A DNA stretch of 64,000 nt from an uncultured Oscillibacter sp. (lineage in GTDB: Bacteria > Bacillota > Clostridia > Oscillospirales > Oscillospiraceae): assembly GCF_947654275.1 (NCBI RefSeq), contig NZ_CANTJS010000011.1, positions 1 through 64,000 on the forward strand, in the 5' to 3' direction. Below the pieces are notes generated by a model. It was not told the DNA's origin and ran no database searches. It saw only the letters and a list, made by a program, of their open reading frames with translations. This document shows, one piece after another, positions 1 to 9,576 of the stretch. A program made the position numbers and the translations under genes. How positions within the stretch are numbered: the stretch's first letter is position 1; each line of letters opens with the position of its first letter.

Positions 1-55
1 AGGAATTAGGAATGAGGAATTAGGAATGAGGAATTAGGAATGAGGAATTAGGAAT
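1..55. repeat. 14-bp tandem repeat (AGGAATTAGGAATG x about 3.9)
   Basis: Units at 1-14, 15-28, 29-42 and 43-55; an inverted match ATTCCTCATTCC follows at about 65-76. Confidence 0.95.
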
Positions 56-278
56 CATTGGGGCCATTCCTCATTCCCCGTAAAATCCGGCCTGCGCCCT
101 TGACCGCTCTCCCGGTTTATAGTACAATAAATTCATATTCCGGAGGATATTCCTAATAGTCAGTACTATCATTTCTTCACTTTCCGGCGGGAGAGGCCTA
201 CAATAAAAAGTAAAATAAAGGAACAGGCCGGGAAAGACCGGAAGAGATTTTCGGCGAATTTGAAAGGAGCGTTTTTTT

Positions 279-1298
279 ATGTCGATTCTTGTGACCGGAG
301 GCGCGGGCTACATCGGGAGCCATGCCTGTGTGGAGCTGATCCAGGCGGGCTATGACATCGTGGCGGCGGACAACCTCTGCAACGCCAGCGAGGAGGCCCT
401 GCGCCGGGTGGAGACCATCACGGGGAAGAAGGTCCCCTTTGTCAAGGCGGAGCTCTGCGACGAGGCCCAGGTGGAGGACCTCTTCGTCCAGCACCCGGAC
501 ATCGACGCGGTGATTCACTTTGCCGGTCTGAAGGCCGTGGGCGAGAGCGTGGCCAAGCCCCTGGAGTACTATTACAACAACCTCACCAGCACCCTGCTGC
601 TGACGGCGGCCATGCGGCGTCACGGCGTGAAGAAGCTGGTCTTCTCCTCCTCCGCCACGGTTTACGGCGACCCCGCCACCGTGCCCATCCGGGAGGACTT
701 CCCCACCGGCGGCACCACCAATCCCTACGGCACCACCAAGCTCTTCATCGAGCGCATCCTGACGGACATCTGCAAGGCGGACCCCAGCCTGAACGTGGCC
801 CTGCTGCGCTACTTCAACCCCATCGGCGCCCACGAGTCCGGCCTCATTGGAGAGGACCCCAACGGCATCCCCAACAACCTGGTGCCCTACATCGCCCAGG
901 TGGCCGTGGGCAAGCGGGAGAAGCTCCATGTCTTCGGAGACGACTACAAGACCCCCGACGGCACCGGCGTCCGGGACTACATCCACGTGGTGGACCTGGC
1001 GCGGGGCCACGTGGCGGCGCTGAAAAAGCTGGACACCAACTGCGGCCTCTTCGTCTGCAACCTGGGCACCGGCAAGGGCTACAGCGTGCTGGACGTGCTC
1101 CACGCCTATGAGAAGGCCTGCGGCAAGACGCTGCCCTACGCCATCGAGGCCCGCCGCCCCGGCGACATCGCCGTCTGCTACGCTGACCCCGCCAAGGCCC
1201 GGGACGAGCTGGGCTGGGAAGCTCAGTACGGCATCGAGGAGATGTGCGCCTCCTCCTGGAAGTGGCAGTCCATGAACCCCGACGGGTACAAGGGATAA
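279..1298 (+). CDS. galE: UDP-glucose 4-epimerase
   Basis: MSILVTGGAGYIGSHACVEL Rossmann motif; SSSATVYGDP; YGTTK catalytic motif. Confidence 0.96.
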   Translation: MSILVTGGAGYIGSHACVELIQAGYDIVAADNLCNASEEALRRVETITGKKVPFVKAELCDEAQVEDLFVQHPDIDAVIHFAGLKAVGESVAKPLEYYYNNLTSTLLLTAAMRRHGVKKLVFSSSATVYGDPATVPIREDFPTGGTTNPYGTTKLFIERILTDICKADPSLNVALLRYFNPIGAHESGLIGEDPNGIPNNLVPYIAQVAVGKREKLHVFGDDYKTPDGTGVRDYIHVVDLARGHVAALKKLDTNCGLFVCNLGTGKGYSVLDVLHAYEKACGKTLPYAIEARRPGDIAVCYADPAKARDELGWEAQYGIEEMCASSWKWQSMNPDGYKG

Positions 1299-1388
1299 AA
1301 CCGTGAAGACCGTCCGGCAGTCCGGGCCGGCTCCGGCTTTGCCGCTGTGTGAACGATTGTGTGGAATCTATAGAAAGGGAGCAGCATC

Positions 1389-2312
1389 ATGAACAAACCG
1401 GTTCTTGTCATCATGGCCGCCGGCATGGGCAGCCGGTACGGCGGACTCAAGCAGCTGGACCCCGTGGGGAATCACGGCCAGCTCATCATTGATTATTCCA
1501 TTTACGACGCCCGCCGGGCGGGCTTTGAGACCGTGGTCTTCGTCATCAAGCCGGAAATCGAGGCGGATTTCAAGTCCGCCATCGGTGACCGGGTTTCCGG
1601 AGTGATGGACGTGAAATATGCCTATCAGCTGAAGGAGGACCTGCCGGAGGGCTATTCCGTTCCCCCGGAGCGGACAAAGCCCTGGGGCACCGCTCACGCG
1701 GCGCTGTCCGTGCGGGAGCTTGTGGACGGCCCCTTTGCCGTCATCAACGCCGACGACTACTATGGTCCCGAGGCCTTCCGGGAGATTTACACCTATCTCT
1801 CCCAGCATCCCGACGGGGCGCTGTACGAGTATGTCATGGTGGGTTACCTGCTGAAAAACACGGTGACGGAAAACGGCACCGTGGCCCGGGGCGTGTGCGA
1901 GGAGACGGCGGACTGCTTCCTCACCCAGGTCACCGAGCGCACCAAGATTGAAAAGGGGGAGCCCCCCCGCTTCACCGAGGACGACGGGAAGACCTGGACG
2001 GAGCTGCCCGGGGACACCATCGTATCCATGAATATGTGGGGCTTCAACCGCAGCTTCCTGGAGGAGGCCTGGAAGCGGTTCCCCGCCTTTCTGGACAAGG
2101 CCCTGGCCGAAAATCCCGCCAAGGCGGAGTATTTCCTGCCCACCGTGGTCAGCCAGCTGATTGACGAGGGCAGGGCCCGGGTGAAGGTTCTGCGGAGCGA
2201 GGACAAATGGTATGGCGTCACCTACCGGGAGGACAAGCCCGCCGTAGTGGCCGCCATCGCGGAGAAGACGGCCGCCGGACTGTATCCGGACAGTCTGTGG
2301 GGGGAGGCGTGA
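1389..2312 (+). CDS. Sugar-phosphate nucleotidyltransferase
   Basis: VIMAAGMGSRYGGLKQLDPVG signature; NADDYYG; adjacent to a sugar kinase-like gene and galE. Confidence 0.85.
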   Translation: MNKPVLVIMAAGMGSRYGGLKQLDPVGNHGQLIIDYSIYDARRAGFETVVFVIKPEIEADFKSAIGDRVSGVMDVKYAYQLKEDLPEGYSVPPERTKPWGTAHAALSVRELVDGPFAVINADDYYGPEAFREIYTYLSQHPDGALYEYVMVGYLLKNTVTENGTVARGVCEETADCFLTQVTERTKIEKGEPPRFTEDDGKTWTELPGDTIVSMNMWGFNRSFLEEAWKRFPAFLDKALAENPAKAEYFLPTVVSQLIDEGRARVKVLRSEDKWYGVTYREDKPAVVAAIAEKTAAGLYPDSLWGEA

Positions 2313-2313
2313 C

Positions 2314-3426
2314 ATGGGCGCAGCGGAGGAGAGACTGAGCGAGGTCCTGGAGGCCTTTGACTTCGGCGCGCCGGTGGTGGGCGCCATCCGGTACGGCCAG
2401 GGACATATCAACGACACCTTTTGCGTACACACCCAGCCGGAGGACGCCTGCTGCCGCCGCTTCATCCTCCAGCGGATGAGCGCCGCGGCCTTCAAGCGGC
2501 CGGACCAGCTGATGGAGAACATCATCGGCGTGACGGAGTACCTGGGGAAAAAGATTCAGGAGAACGGCGGCGACCGGAGCCGGGAAGCCATGGAGGTTCT
2601 GCGGCCCCGGAACGGCGGGGCCTTTTACACCGACGCCGCCGGCGGCGCCTGGCGGGTGTACCCCTTTGTGGAGGGGACCGTCTGCCATCAGTCGGCGGAC
2701 ACGCCGGAGCTGTTCGCCGCCTCGGGACGGGCCTTCGGACGCTTCCAGCGGCTGCTGGGGGACTATCCGGCGGAGACCCTTCACGAGACCATTCCCAATT
2801 TCCACAACACCGAAGACCGGCTGAACAAATTCAGAGCCGCCGTGGAAGCCGACGCCCTGGGCAGGGCGAAGGACTGCGGGCCGGAAATCCGCTTTGTCCT
2901 GGACCGGGCCCAGGACTGCTCCGCGGCTCTGGACGCCCAGCGGGCGGGAAAGCTGCCCCTGCGGGTGACCCACAACGACACGAAGCTGAACAATGTCCTG
3001 ATGGACGGGACCACCGGCGAGGGCATCTGCGTCATCGACCTGGACACGGTGATGCCCGGCCTGGTGATTTACGACTTCGGGGATTCCATCCGCTTCGGAG
3101 CCAACCACAGCGCCGAGGACGAACGGGACCTCAGCCGGGTCAATTTGGACCTGGGTCTGTTCGAGGCCTATGCCGCCGCCTTTCTGGAGGGCGTGGGCGG
3201 CGCGCTGACGGAGGACGAGATTGCCTATCTCCCCTGGGGGGCCAAGCTGATGACGCTGGAGTGCGGCATGCGCTTCCTGACGGACTACCTGGAGGGGGAC
3301 CACTATTTCCACACCAGCCGGCCGGGCCAGAATCTGGACCGATGCCGCACGCAGTTCAAGCTGGTGGAGGACATGGAACGCTGCTGGGCGGAGCTGGAGG
3401 CCATTGTGGCCCGCTGCCGGGCGTGA
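2314..3426 (+). CDS. Aminoglycoside phosphotransferase-fold sugar kinase, N-acetylhexosamine 1-kinase-like
   Basis: APH motifs RVTHNDTKLNNVLMD and CVIDLDTVMPGLVIYDFGDSIR; start abuts the nucleotidyltransferase stop. Confidence 0.8.
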   Translation: MGAAEERLSEVLEAFDFGAPVVGAIRYGQGHINDTFCVHTQPEDACCRRFILQRMSAAAFKRPDQLMENIIGVTEYLGKKIQENGGDRSREAMEVLRPRNGGAFYTDAAGGAWRVYPFVEGTVCHQSADTPELFAASGRAFGRFQRLLGDYPAETLHETIPNFHNTEDRLNKFRAAVEADALGRAKDCGPEIRFVLDRAQDCSAALDAQRAGKLPLRVTHNDTKLNNVLMDGTTGEGICVIDLDTVMPGLVIYDFGDSIRFGANHSAEDERDLSRVNLDLGLFEAYAAAFLEGVGGALTEDEIAYLPWGAKLMTLECGMRFLTDYLEGDHYFHTSRPGQNLDRCRTQFKLVEDMERCWAELEAIVARCRA

Positions 3427-3486
3427 CAAAATGACGCGGTTCATACGGGTCCCGTTCCGCGGGACCCCAGAGAGGGGGGCGGCGCT

Positions 3487-4380
3487 TTGCCTGAGATGAA
3501 TACACTGTTTGACGAGGAGCGTCTGCGCAGGCTGATTGCCAACCTCAATTTCCTCACCGGCCTGCCTGCCAATATTCTGGACCCCAAGGGCAGGGACATC
3601 AACCTGTTCAGAGGACACCCGCCCTTCTGCCGGATGATGAACGATCTCCCGGAGGGACACCGGCGCTGTGTGGCCTGCGACGAGTGCAAAATCCGCCGCT
3701 ACACCGCCGACAGGGGCTTTCAGTTCTATCGCTGCCACGTGGGCATCTGCGAGGCCGTGATGCCTCTGTTCGACAAAAAACGGCCCCTGGCCTATCTGGC
3801 CTTCGGCTGCTATCTGGACGAGACCCCCATAGAAGAGCAGTGGGAATACAGCCGGTCCCTGCTGGACTGGTATCCCGGCGGGCCGGATGCTCTGAAGGAC
3901 GCCTTTTTCCAGTTCCGCCAGTATTCCCAAAAGGAGATTCAGGCCTACGCCGAGATTCTGGAGGCCCTTTCCGCCTACATCCAGATTCAGGGCATGATCC
4001 TGTCCACGGAGCAGACGGATCTTCAGCGCCTGGACCTCTATCTGGAACAGCACTATATGGAGCATCTCTCCCTGGCCTCCATCTCCCGGGAGCTGCACAT
4101 GGGCCGGACGAAGCTCTGCACCCTGGCCAAGCAGCTTTCAGGGGGGCGCACGCTGTCCTATCTCATCGCCCAGCGGCGCATCACCGCAGCCAAGAAGCTG
4201 CTGCTTCAGACCAGCCTTCCCATCTCCGAGGTGGGCGAGGCGGTGGGCGTCAGCGACTATAATTACTTCTCCAAGGTTTTCCGTTCCGTGGCGGGGATGA
4301 CGCCCAGCGCGTTCCGCAAGCAGGGGCAGAACGGCGGAGACGGGCGGGGACAGCGTCCCCGTGAGGCGGAGGAGGACTGA
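3487..4380 (+). CDS. PocR-domain AraC-family transcriptional regulator
   Basis: N-terminal Cys-rich sensory region (CVACDECKIRR...CHVGICEAVMPL) and C-terminal AraC HTH (EVGEAVGVSDYNYFSKVFRSVAGMTPSAFRK). Confidence 0.85.
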   Translation: MPEMNTLFDEERLRRLIANLNFLTGLPANILDPKGRDINLFRGHPPFCRMMNDLPEGHRRCVACDECKIRRYTADRGFQFYRCHVGICEAVMPLFDKKRPLAYLAFGCYLDETPIEEQWEYSRSLLDWYPGGPDALKDAFFQFRQYSQKEIQAYAEILEALSAYIQIQGMILSTEQTDLQRLDLYLEQHYMEHLSLASISRELHMGRTKLCTLAKQLSGGRTLSYLIAQRRITAAKKLLLQTSLPISEVGEAVGVSDYNYFSKVFRSVAGMTPSAFRKQGQNGGDGRGQRPREAEED

Positions 4381-4403
4381 GCGCAGCACCGAAAAGAGTA
4401 TAC

Positions 4404-4441
4404 GGGGCCCCCGTTTGCAGGCGACTGGAAACGGGGGCCCC
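4404..4441. repeat. Perfect inverted repeat GGGGCCCCCGTTT...AAACGGGGGCCCC
   Basis: 13-bp arms; no clear T-tract, so terminator function is uncertain. Confidence 0.7.
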
Positions 4442-4673
4442 GGTCTGTCCTCCGGGGGTCCGGCGCCTCCGGAAAACGGGGCGGGAGGGAGCCCGTTCCC
4501 TCCGCCCCGGGGCCCCGGGAGGGGGGCGGAAAATTCTCCGGCCGAGGCCCCGGCATTTTTTGAGCAGGGCCTAGACGGGGACTTTGTTTTGTGCTAGAAT
4601 CATGCCAGATATATCTGCCATGTGGGTCCGGGGCCCGAGAGCGGACGGAGCACAGGCGAAGGAGGATTCTGAG

Positions 4674-6056
4674 ATGGAAACCCATTTTGAATGGCGGGAC
4701 GAGTTCAACATCGGGGTAGACGTCATTGACCGGGAACACCAACGGCTGTTCAAGATCATCAACAAGATCGTGACCCTGAAGGAGGAGGAGGGCAACGGCC
4801 AGTGGGCCTGTCAGGAGGGCGTCAAGTTCTTCAAGGGCCACACCGTGAAGCACTTCGCGGATGAGGAGGCCTATATGGCGTCCATCCAGTACGGGGGGCT
4901 GGAGCAGCACCGGCAGATTCACAGGAGCTTTCGGGAACATACGCTGCCCGCCCTGGAACAGGAGCTGGAGCGGACCGATTATGCGCCTGACGCGGTGGAC
5001 CACTTCCTTGGGGTCTGCGCCGGGTGGCTGATTGGCCACACGCTGACGGAGGACCAGGCCATCACCGGGGAGCAGGTGAGCAAATGGGAGCACCTTCTGC
5101 CCAGCGAGGAGGTGGCGGCCCTGAAAAAGGTCATCATTCAGCTGGTGTTTGACATGTTCCAGCTGGAGTCCCAGATGGTCAGCGACGCCTATGGCGGCGA
5201 GAAGTTCGGCAGGGGCGTCTACTGCCGCCTGGTCTATGGGGCCGGCGGGGAGAAGCGGCAGGAAATCCTGATGGTCTTCGAGGAAAAACTGCTGATTAAC
5301 ACCGTGGGCAAGGTCCTGGGTCTCCAGACCAACAAGCTGGACACCATGCTGGTCAATGCCGCCCGGTATACCGTCCGGCAGTTTGTGGGCCGGGTGATGG
5401 AGCACTATCCGGACGGGGAGGACTACGAGCTGAAGGAGGAAAACCTTCTGACCTACAGCCAGTTCCGGAAAATCTTCCAGCGGGAGAAGCCCCAGGTCAG
5501 CCTGCTGTTCAATACCGGCGGCGCGGGCTATTTCTCCTACTGCGTCATTGCCCCCCATCTGCTGGAGCAGGGGGAGAGCGCCACGCCTCTGGAGCCGGAG
5601 AACGCCATGGAGGAAGTGGAAAAATATCTGGCGAAGCGGGAGAAGAAGGAGGCCCAGGAGGAGGCCAACCCCAGAAAGAAGATTCTGGTGGTGGACGACT
5701 CCGCCACTATCCGCCAGGCCATGAAGAAGCTGCTGGGAGAGGAATACAGGGTTGACATGGCGGAGTCCGGCGTGGCGGCCATCCGGGCCATCACCTTGAA
5801 CCGGCCGGACCTGGTGCTGCTGGACTATGAGATGCCGGTCTGCGACGGGAAACAGACCCTGGAAATGCTCCGCTCCGAGGAGGCCTTCGCGGATATCCCG
5901 GTGATTTTCCTCACGGGCCGGAGCGACCCGGAGCTGGTGCGGACGCTGCTGTCCCTGAAGCCGGCGGGCTACCTGCTGAAATACCTGAAGCCCGACGACA
6001 TCAAGCAGAAAATCGGCCGGTTTTTTGAGACGGGCAGAATGACGGACCGGAGCTGA
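4674..6056 (+). CDS. Bacteriohemerythrin - CheX-like - receiver (REC) fusion protein
   Basis: Hemerythrin motif (DVIDREHQRLF, HFADEEAYM, HRQIHRSF), central CheX-like segment, C-terminal REC (KILVVDDSATIRQAM...LVLLDYEMPVCDGKQ...FLTGR). Confidence 0.82.
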   Translation: METHFEWRDEFNIGVDVIDREHQRLFKIINKIVTLKEEEGNGQWACQEGVKFFKGHTVKHFADEEAYMASIQYGGLEQHRQIHRSFREHTLPALEQELERTDYAPDAVDHFLGVCAGWLIGHTLTEDQAITGEQVSKWEHLLPSEEVAALKKVIIQLVFDMFQLESQMVSDAYGGEKFGRGVYCRLVYGAGGEKRQEILMVFEEKLLINTVGKVLGLQTNKLDTMLVNAARYTVRQFVGRVMEHYPDGEDYELKEENLLTYSQFRKIFQREKPQVSLLFNTGGAGYFSYCVIAPHLLEQGESATPLEPENAMEEVEKYLAKREKKEAQEEANPRKKILVVDDSATIRQAMKKLLGEEYRVDMAESGVAAIRAITLNRPDLVLLDYEMPVCDGKQTLEMLRSEEAFADIPVIFLTGRSDPELVRTLLSLKPAGYLLKYLKPDDIKQKIGRFFETGRMTDRS

Positions 6057-6154
6057 GAAATCATGGAGGACCGTGCGGGAGGGACCCATCCGGGCCCCTC
6101 CCGCATTGCCAAAAACCCCCTTCCGGACAAAGGCCCGGGGGAGCGGGGCCTGAG

Positions 6155-6368
6155 AGCCTGTTTAAAATCCATCGAAACGCCGTCACAGGGCATCTTTTTC
6201 CGCCGGTGCTGCGTTGGTTTGACTTGAAATCCGCCAGGATTCCTGCGTCAAACCGCCTTGCCCGACAATTGGATAGCCGTTGGCGGCTCTGCCGCCTTAC
6301 GGATATCACATGCCCATTGGGTAAAAAATCTGCCCCACTCCGGCACTCCGCCGGATTTTAAACAGACT
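6155..6368. mobile_element. MITE-like element (family 1)
   Basis: TIRs AGCCTGTTTAAAATCC / GGATTTTAAACAGACT flanked by CTGAG direct repeats (6150-6154 and 6369-6373); no ORF; related element at 58068-58230. Confidence 0.75.
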
Positions 6369-6696
6369 CTGAGAGAGACGTGCATCTTCCTGCCCGGCGG
6401 TGGAAAAAATTCCCGCCCCTCCGGCATCCCCAGGCGGTGAATATATAGCAGCCTTCATCATTGCTGCCGGCGGGCCGCCCAGGGCGGCGGCCCCTGCGGG
6501 GGTTGCAGGGGCCGGCCCGTTTGCCGGGAATTTTAATGCTTGCTATAGGTTCTTAGTTTTTTTATAGATTTTCCAAGAATTTTCTATCGTTTTTTCGGCC
6601 GTTCCCCGTTAAAATAGGAAACGGTGTGGGGCACAGACCTTTCCCGGCTCTTTCCCAGGCCTTTCCGCCCCACAAAAAGAATGAGGAGGAACTACG

Positions 6697-7758
6697 ATGA
6701 AAAAGACTCTTGCCTTGCTTCTTGCCGCTGTGATGATGCTGGCTCTGCTGACCGCCTGCGGCGGCGGGGACAAGCCCGCCGACACCAACGGCGGCGACCA
6801 GCAGCAGACTCAGGAACCCGCCGGCACCCCCGAACCCGCCCCCGAGGCTCCCGCCGAGGCCGGCACCATCGGCGTGTGCATCTACCAGTTCACCGACGCC
6901 TTCATGACCACCTACCGCAACGCCCTCCAGGAGATTCTGGAAGGCAAGGGCTATAAGGTTACCACGGCGGACGGCGCCAATGACCAGGCCAAACAGAATG
7001 AGCAGATCAATACCTTTATCACCCAGGGTGTGGACGCTCTGATCATCAACCCGGTCATGACCTCCGCGGCGGACCAGATCATTGCCACCGTGCAGGCTGC
7101 CGGCATCCCCACCGTGCTCATCAACCGGGAGCCCACTCCCGAGCAGATGGCCGTCTATGACAAGCTGGTCTACGTGGGCTGCGATGCCCGCCAGTCCGGC
7201 ACCATGCAGGGCGAGCTGATTCTGGACACCCCCAACAAGGGCGACATCAACGGCGACGGAAAAATCTCCTATATCATGGTTCAGGGCGACCCCGAGAACG
7301 TGGACGCTCAGTATCGTACCGAGTACTCCGTCAAGGCTCTGACCGACGCCGGCATGGAGGTTGAGGAGCTGAACCTGACCCGCGGCGACTGGATGCGCGA
7401 GCGCGGCCAGGAGATCGTGGCCAACGACCTGGCTCAGTTCTCCGATCAGATTGAGGTTGTCTTCTGCAACAACGACGACATGGCCATCGGCGCCCTCCAG
7501 TCCATCCAGGCCGCCGGCCGGAAGGTCAACGAGGACATCTACCTGGTGGGCGTGGACGCTCTGGACGCCGCTCTGAACGAGGTCAAGGCCGGCAACATGA
7601 CCGGCACCGTGCTGAACGACGCCGTGGGCCAGGCCACCGCGGCTGTGGAGCAGATGGAACTGCTGCTGGGCGGCAAGACCTACGCCGCCGGCGAGCAGAG
7701 CGTGTATGTCGACTATGTGAAGGTGACTCCCGATAACGTGGGCGACTTCATGGGCTGA
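6697..7758 (+). CDS. mglB: Galactose/methyl-galactoside ABC transporter substrate-binding lipoprotein
   Basis: Lipobox LLTACGGG; sugar-binding fold; upstream of mglA and mglC. Confidence 0.9.
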   Translation: MKKTLALLLAAVMMLALLTACGGGDKPADTNGGDQQQTQEPAGTPEPAPEAPAEAGTIGVCIYQFTDAFMTTYRNALQEILEGKGYKVTTADGANDQAKQNEQINTFITQGVDALIINPVMTSAADQIIATVQAAGIPTVLINREPTPEQMAVYDKLVYVGCDARQSGTMQGELILDTPNKGDINGDGKISYIMVQGDPENVDAQYRTEYSVKALTDAGMEVEELNLTRGDWMRERGQEIVANDLAQFSDQIEVVFCNNDDMAIGALQSIQAAGRKVNEDIYLVGVDALDAALNEVKAGNMTGTVLNDAVGQATAAVEQMELLLGGKTYAAGEQSVYVDYVKVTPDNVGDFMG

Positions 7759-7791
7759 TTTCCGGCAGACATCAAACCGAAATGAGAGTCC

Positions 7792-7821
7792 GGGGTGCGT
7801 GTGCGCAGGCGCACGCACCCC
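7792..7821 (+). terminator. Attenuating hairpin between mglB and mglA
   Basis: GGGGTGCGTGTGCGC-ag-GCGCACGCACCCC followed by CTTTT. Confidence 0.7.
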
Positions 7822-7878
7822 CTTTTCCATAGCTGACGGAGGGCGCGGCCCCGCCGCCGGTTATGGAAAAGGGATATA

Positions 7879-8037
7879 ATACTAGAATCCATTCAAAAGC
7901 TTTTAAAAGCTTTTGATAGCGCTGAAAGCGCGTTGGATTCTTATGAGACGTGTTTTGCGCCATTCCGGCGCAAAACGGAAACGCAGAATACGGTTCTGTT
8001 TCAAATAAAACGAAATCGTTTTATTTGAAATGAGTAT
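7879..8037. repeat. Structured intergenic repeat (family 2), copy 1
   Basis: Near-identical to 52190-52338; contains hairpins TTTTGCGCCATTCCGGCGCAAAA and TTTCAAATAAAACGAAATCGTTTTATTTGAAA. Confidence 0.9.
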
Positions 8038-8061
8038 AACAATCAAGGGGGGAACAGTAAA

Positions 8062-9561
8062 TTGTCAGAATATCGTTTGGAAATGACGGGCGTGGTGAAG
8101 ACGTTCCCCGGCGTGAAAGCGCTGGACCACGCGCAGCTGAAGCTCCGGCCCGGCTCCGTCCACGCCTTGATGGGAGAGAACGGCGCGGGCAAGTCCACAC
8201 TGATGAAGTGCATGTTCGGCATCTATCACATGGACGAGGGCGAGGTTGTCTATGAGGGGGAAAAGGTCCAGATCAAGGGCCCCCTGGATGCCCTGAACCG
8301 GGGCATCGCCATGGTGCACCAGGAGCTTCAGCCCATTCCGGAGCGGAGCATCGGAGAGAACATCTATGTGGGCCGCTATCCCATGAAGCACGGCATTATG
8401 GTGGACCACGAAAAAATGTACGCGGACGCCGCCAAGGTTCTGGAGGAGGTTCACCTGAACTACGACCCCAGGGCCAAGCTGGGCAGCCTCAGCGTGTCTC
8501 AGATGCAGCTGGTGGAGATTGCCAAGGCCGTGTCCGCCGACTGCAGGGTCCTGATTCTGGATGAGCCCACCAGCTCCCTCACCGCCGCCGAGGTGGAGGC
8601 CCTGTTCACCATCGTAAACGAGCTGCGGGAGAAAGGCGTCTCCATCGTCTACATCAGCCACAAAATGGACGAGATTCTCCGCATCAGCGACGAGGTCACC
8701 ATCATGCGGGACGGCCAGTATATCGGCACCTGGGACGCCAAGGGCCTGACCACCGACTTCATCATCACCAAGATGGTGGGCCGGGAGCTCTCCAACCTCT
8801 TCCCCAAGCGGGAGAATGTCCCCGGCGAGGTGGTATTCGAGGTGGAGGACTTCACCTCCATCAACCCCAAGAGCTTCCGCCATGTGAATTTCCAGGTCCG
8901 CAAGGGCGAGATTCTGGGTGTGGCCGGTCTGGTGGGCGCCCAGCGGACAGAGCTGATGGAGGGCCTGTTCGGCCTCCGGAGCCACACCACAGGCAAGATT
9001 ACCTATCAGGGCCGGGAGCTGAAAATCAGCCAGCCCAAGGACGCCATCAACGCCGGCATCGCCATGCTGACGGAGGACCGCCGGGCCACCGGCATCCTGG
9101 GCGTTCTCTCCATTGCGGACAATGTATCCATCGCCTCGCTGAACCAGTACCTCATCGGCGGAATTATGCTGGACGACGGGAAGATTGAGAAGCTGGTGCA
9201 GGACAATGTGGCCAAGCTCTCCATCAAAACCCCCTCCTCCAAGACGCAGATTCAGTCCCTCTCCGGCGGCAACCAGCAGAAGGTGCTGATCAGCCGGTGG
9301 CTGGCCAACGACCCGGATGTGTTCATTCTGGATGAGCCCACCCGGGGCATCGACGTGGGCGCGAAATATGAAATCTACTGCATCATCGCGGAGCTGGCCA
9401 AGCAGGGCAAGAGCGTCATCATGATTTCCTCGGAGATGAGCGAGCTCATCGGCATGTCCGACCGGGTCATGGTCATGTGCGACGGCCGGGTCACCGGCTT
9501 CATCGACGGGGCGGAGGCCAACCAGGAGAACATCATGGCTCTGGCCACCCAGTTTGAATAA
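8062..9561 (+). CDS. mglA: Sugar ABC transporter ATP-binding protein (two ABC domains), TTG start
   Basis: GENGAGKSTLMK Walker A; LSGGNQQKVLISRWL signature. Confidence 0.93.
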   Translation: MSEYRLEMTGVVKTFPGVKALDHAQLKLRPGSVHALMGENGAGKSTLMKCMFGIYHMDEGEVVYEGEKVQIKGPLDALNRGIAMVHQELQPIPERSIGENIYVGRYPMKHGIMVDHEKMYADAAKVLEEVHLNYDPRAKLGSLSVSQMQLVEIAKAVSADCRVLILDEPTSSLTAAEVEALFTIVNELREKGVSIVYISHKMDEILRISDEVTIMRDGQYIGTWDAKGLTTDFIITKMVGRELSNLFPKRENVPGEVVFEVEDFTSINPKSFRHVNFQVRKGEILGVAGLVGAQRTELMEGLFGLRSHTTGKITYQGRELKISQPKDAINAGIAMLTEDRRATGILGVLSIADNVSIASLNQYLIGGIMLDDGKIEKLVQDNVAKLSIKTPSSKTQIQSLSGGNQQKVLISRWLANDPDVFILDEPTRGIDVGAKYEIYCIIAELAKQGKSVIMISSEMSELIGMSDRVMVMCDGRVTGFIDGAEANQENIMALATQFE

Positions 9562-9576
9562 GGAGGAGAGAACAAC

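Noticed and set aside
1-80. CRISPR array
   Set aside because: 14-bp direct tandem repeats without spacers
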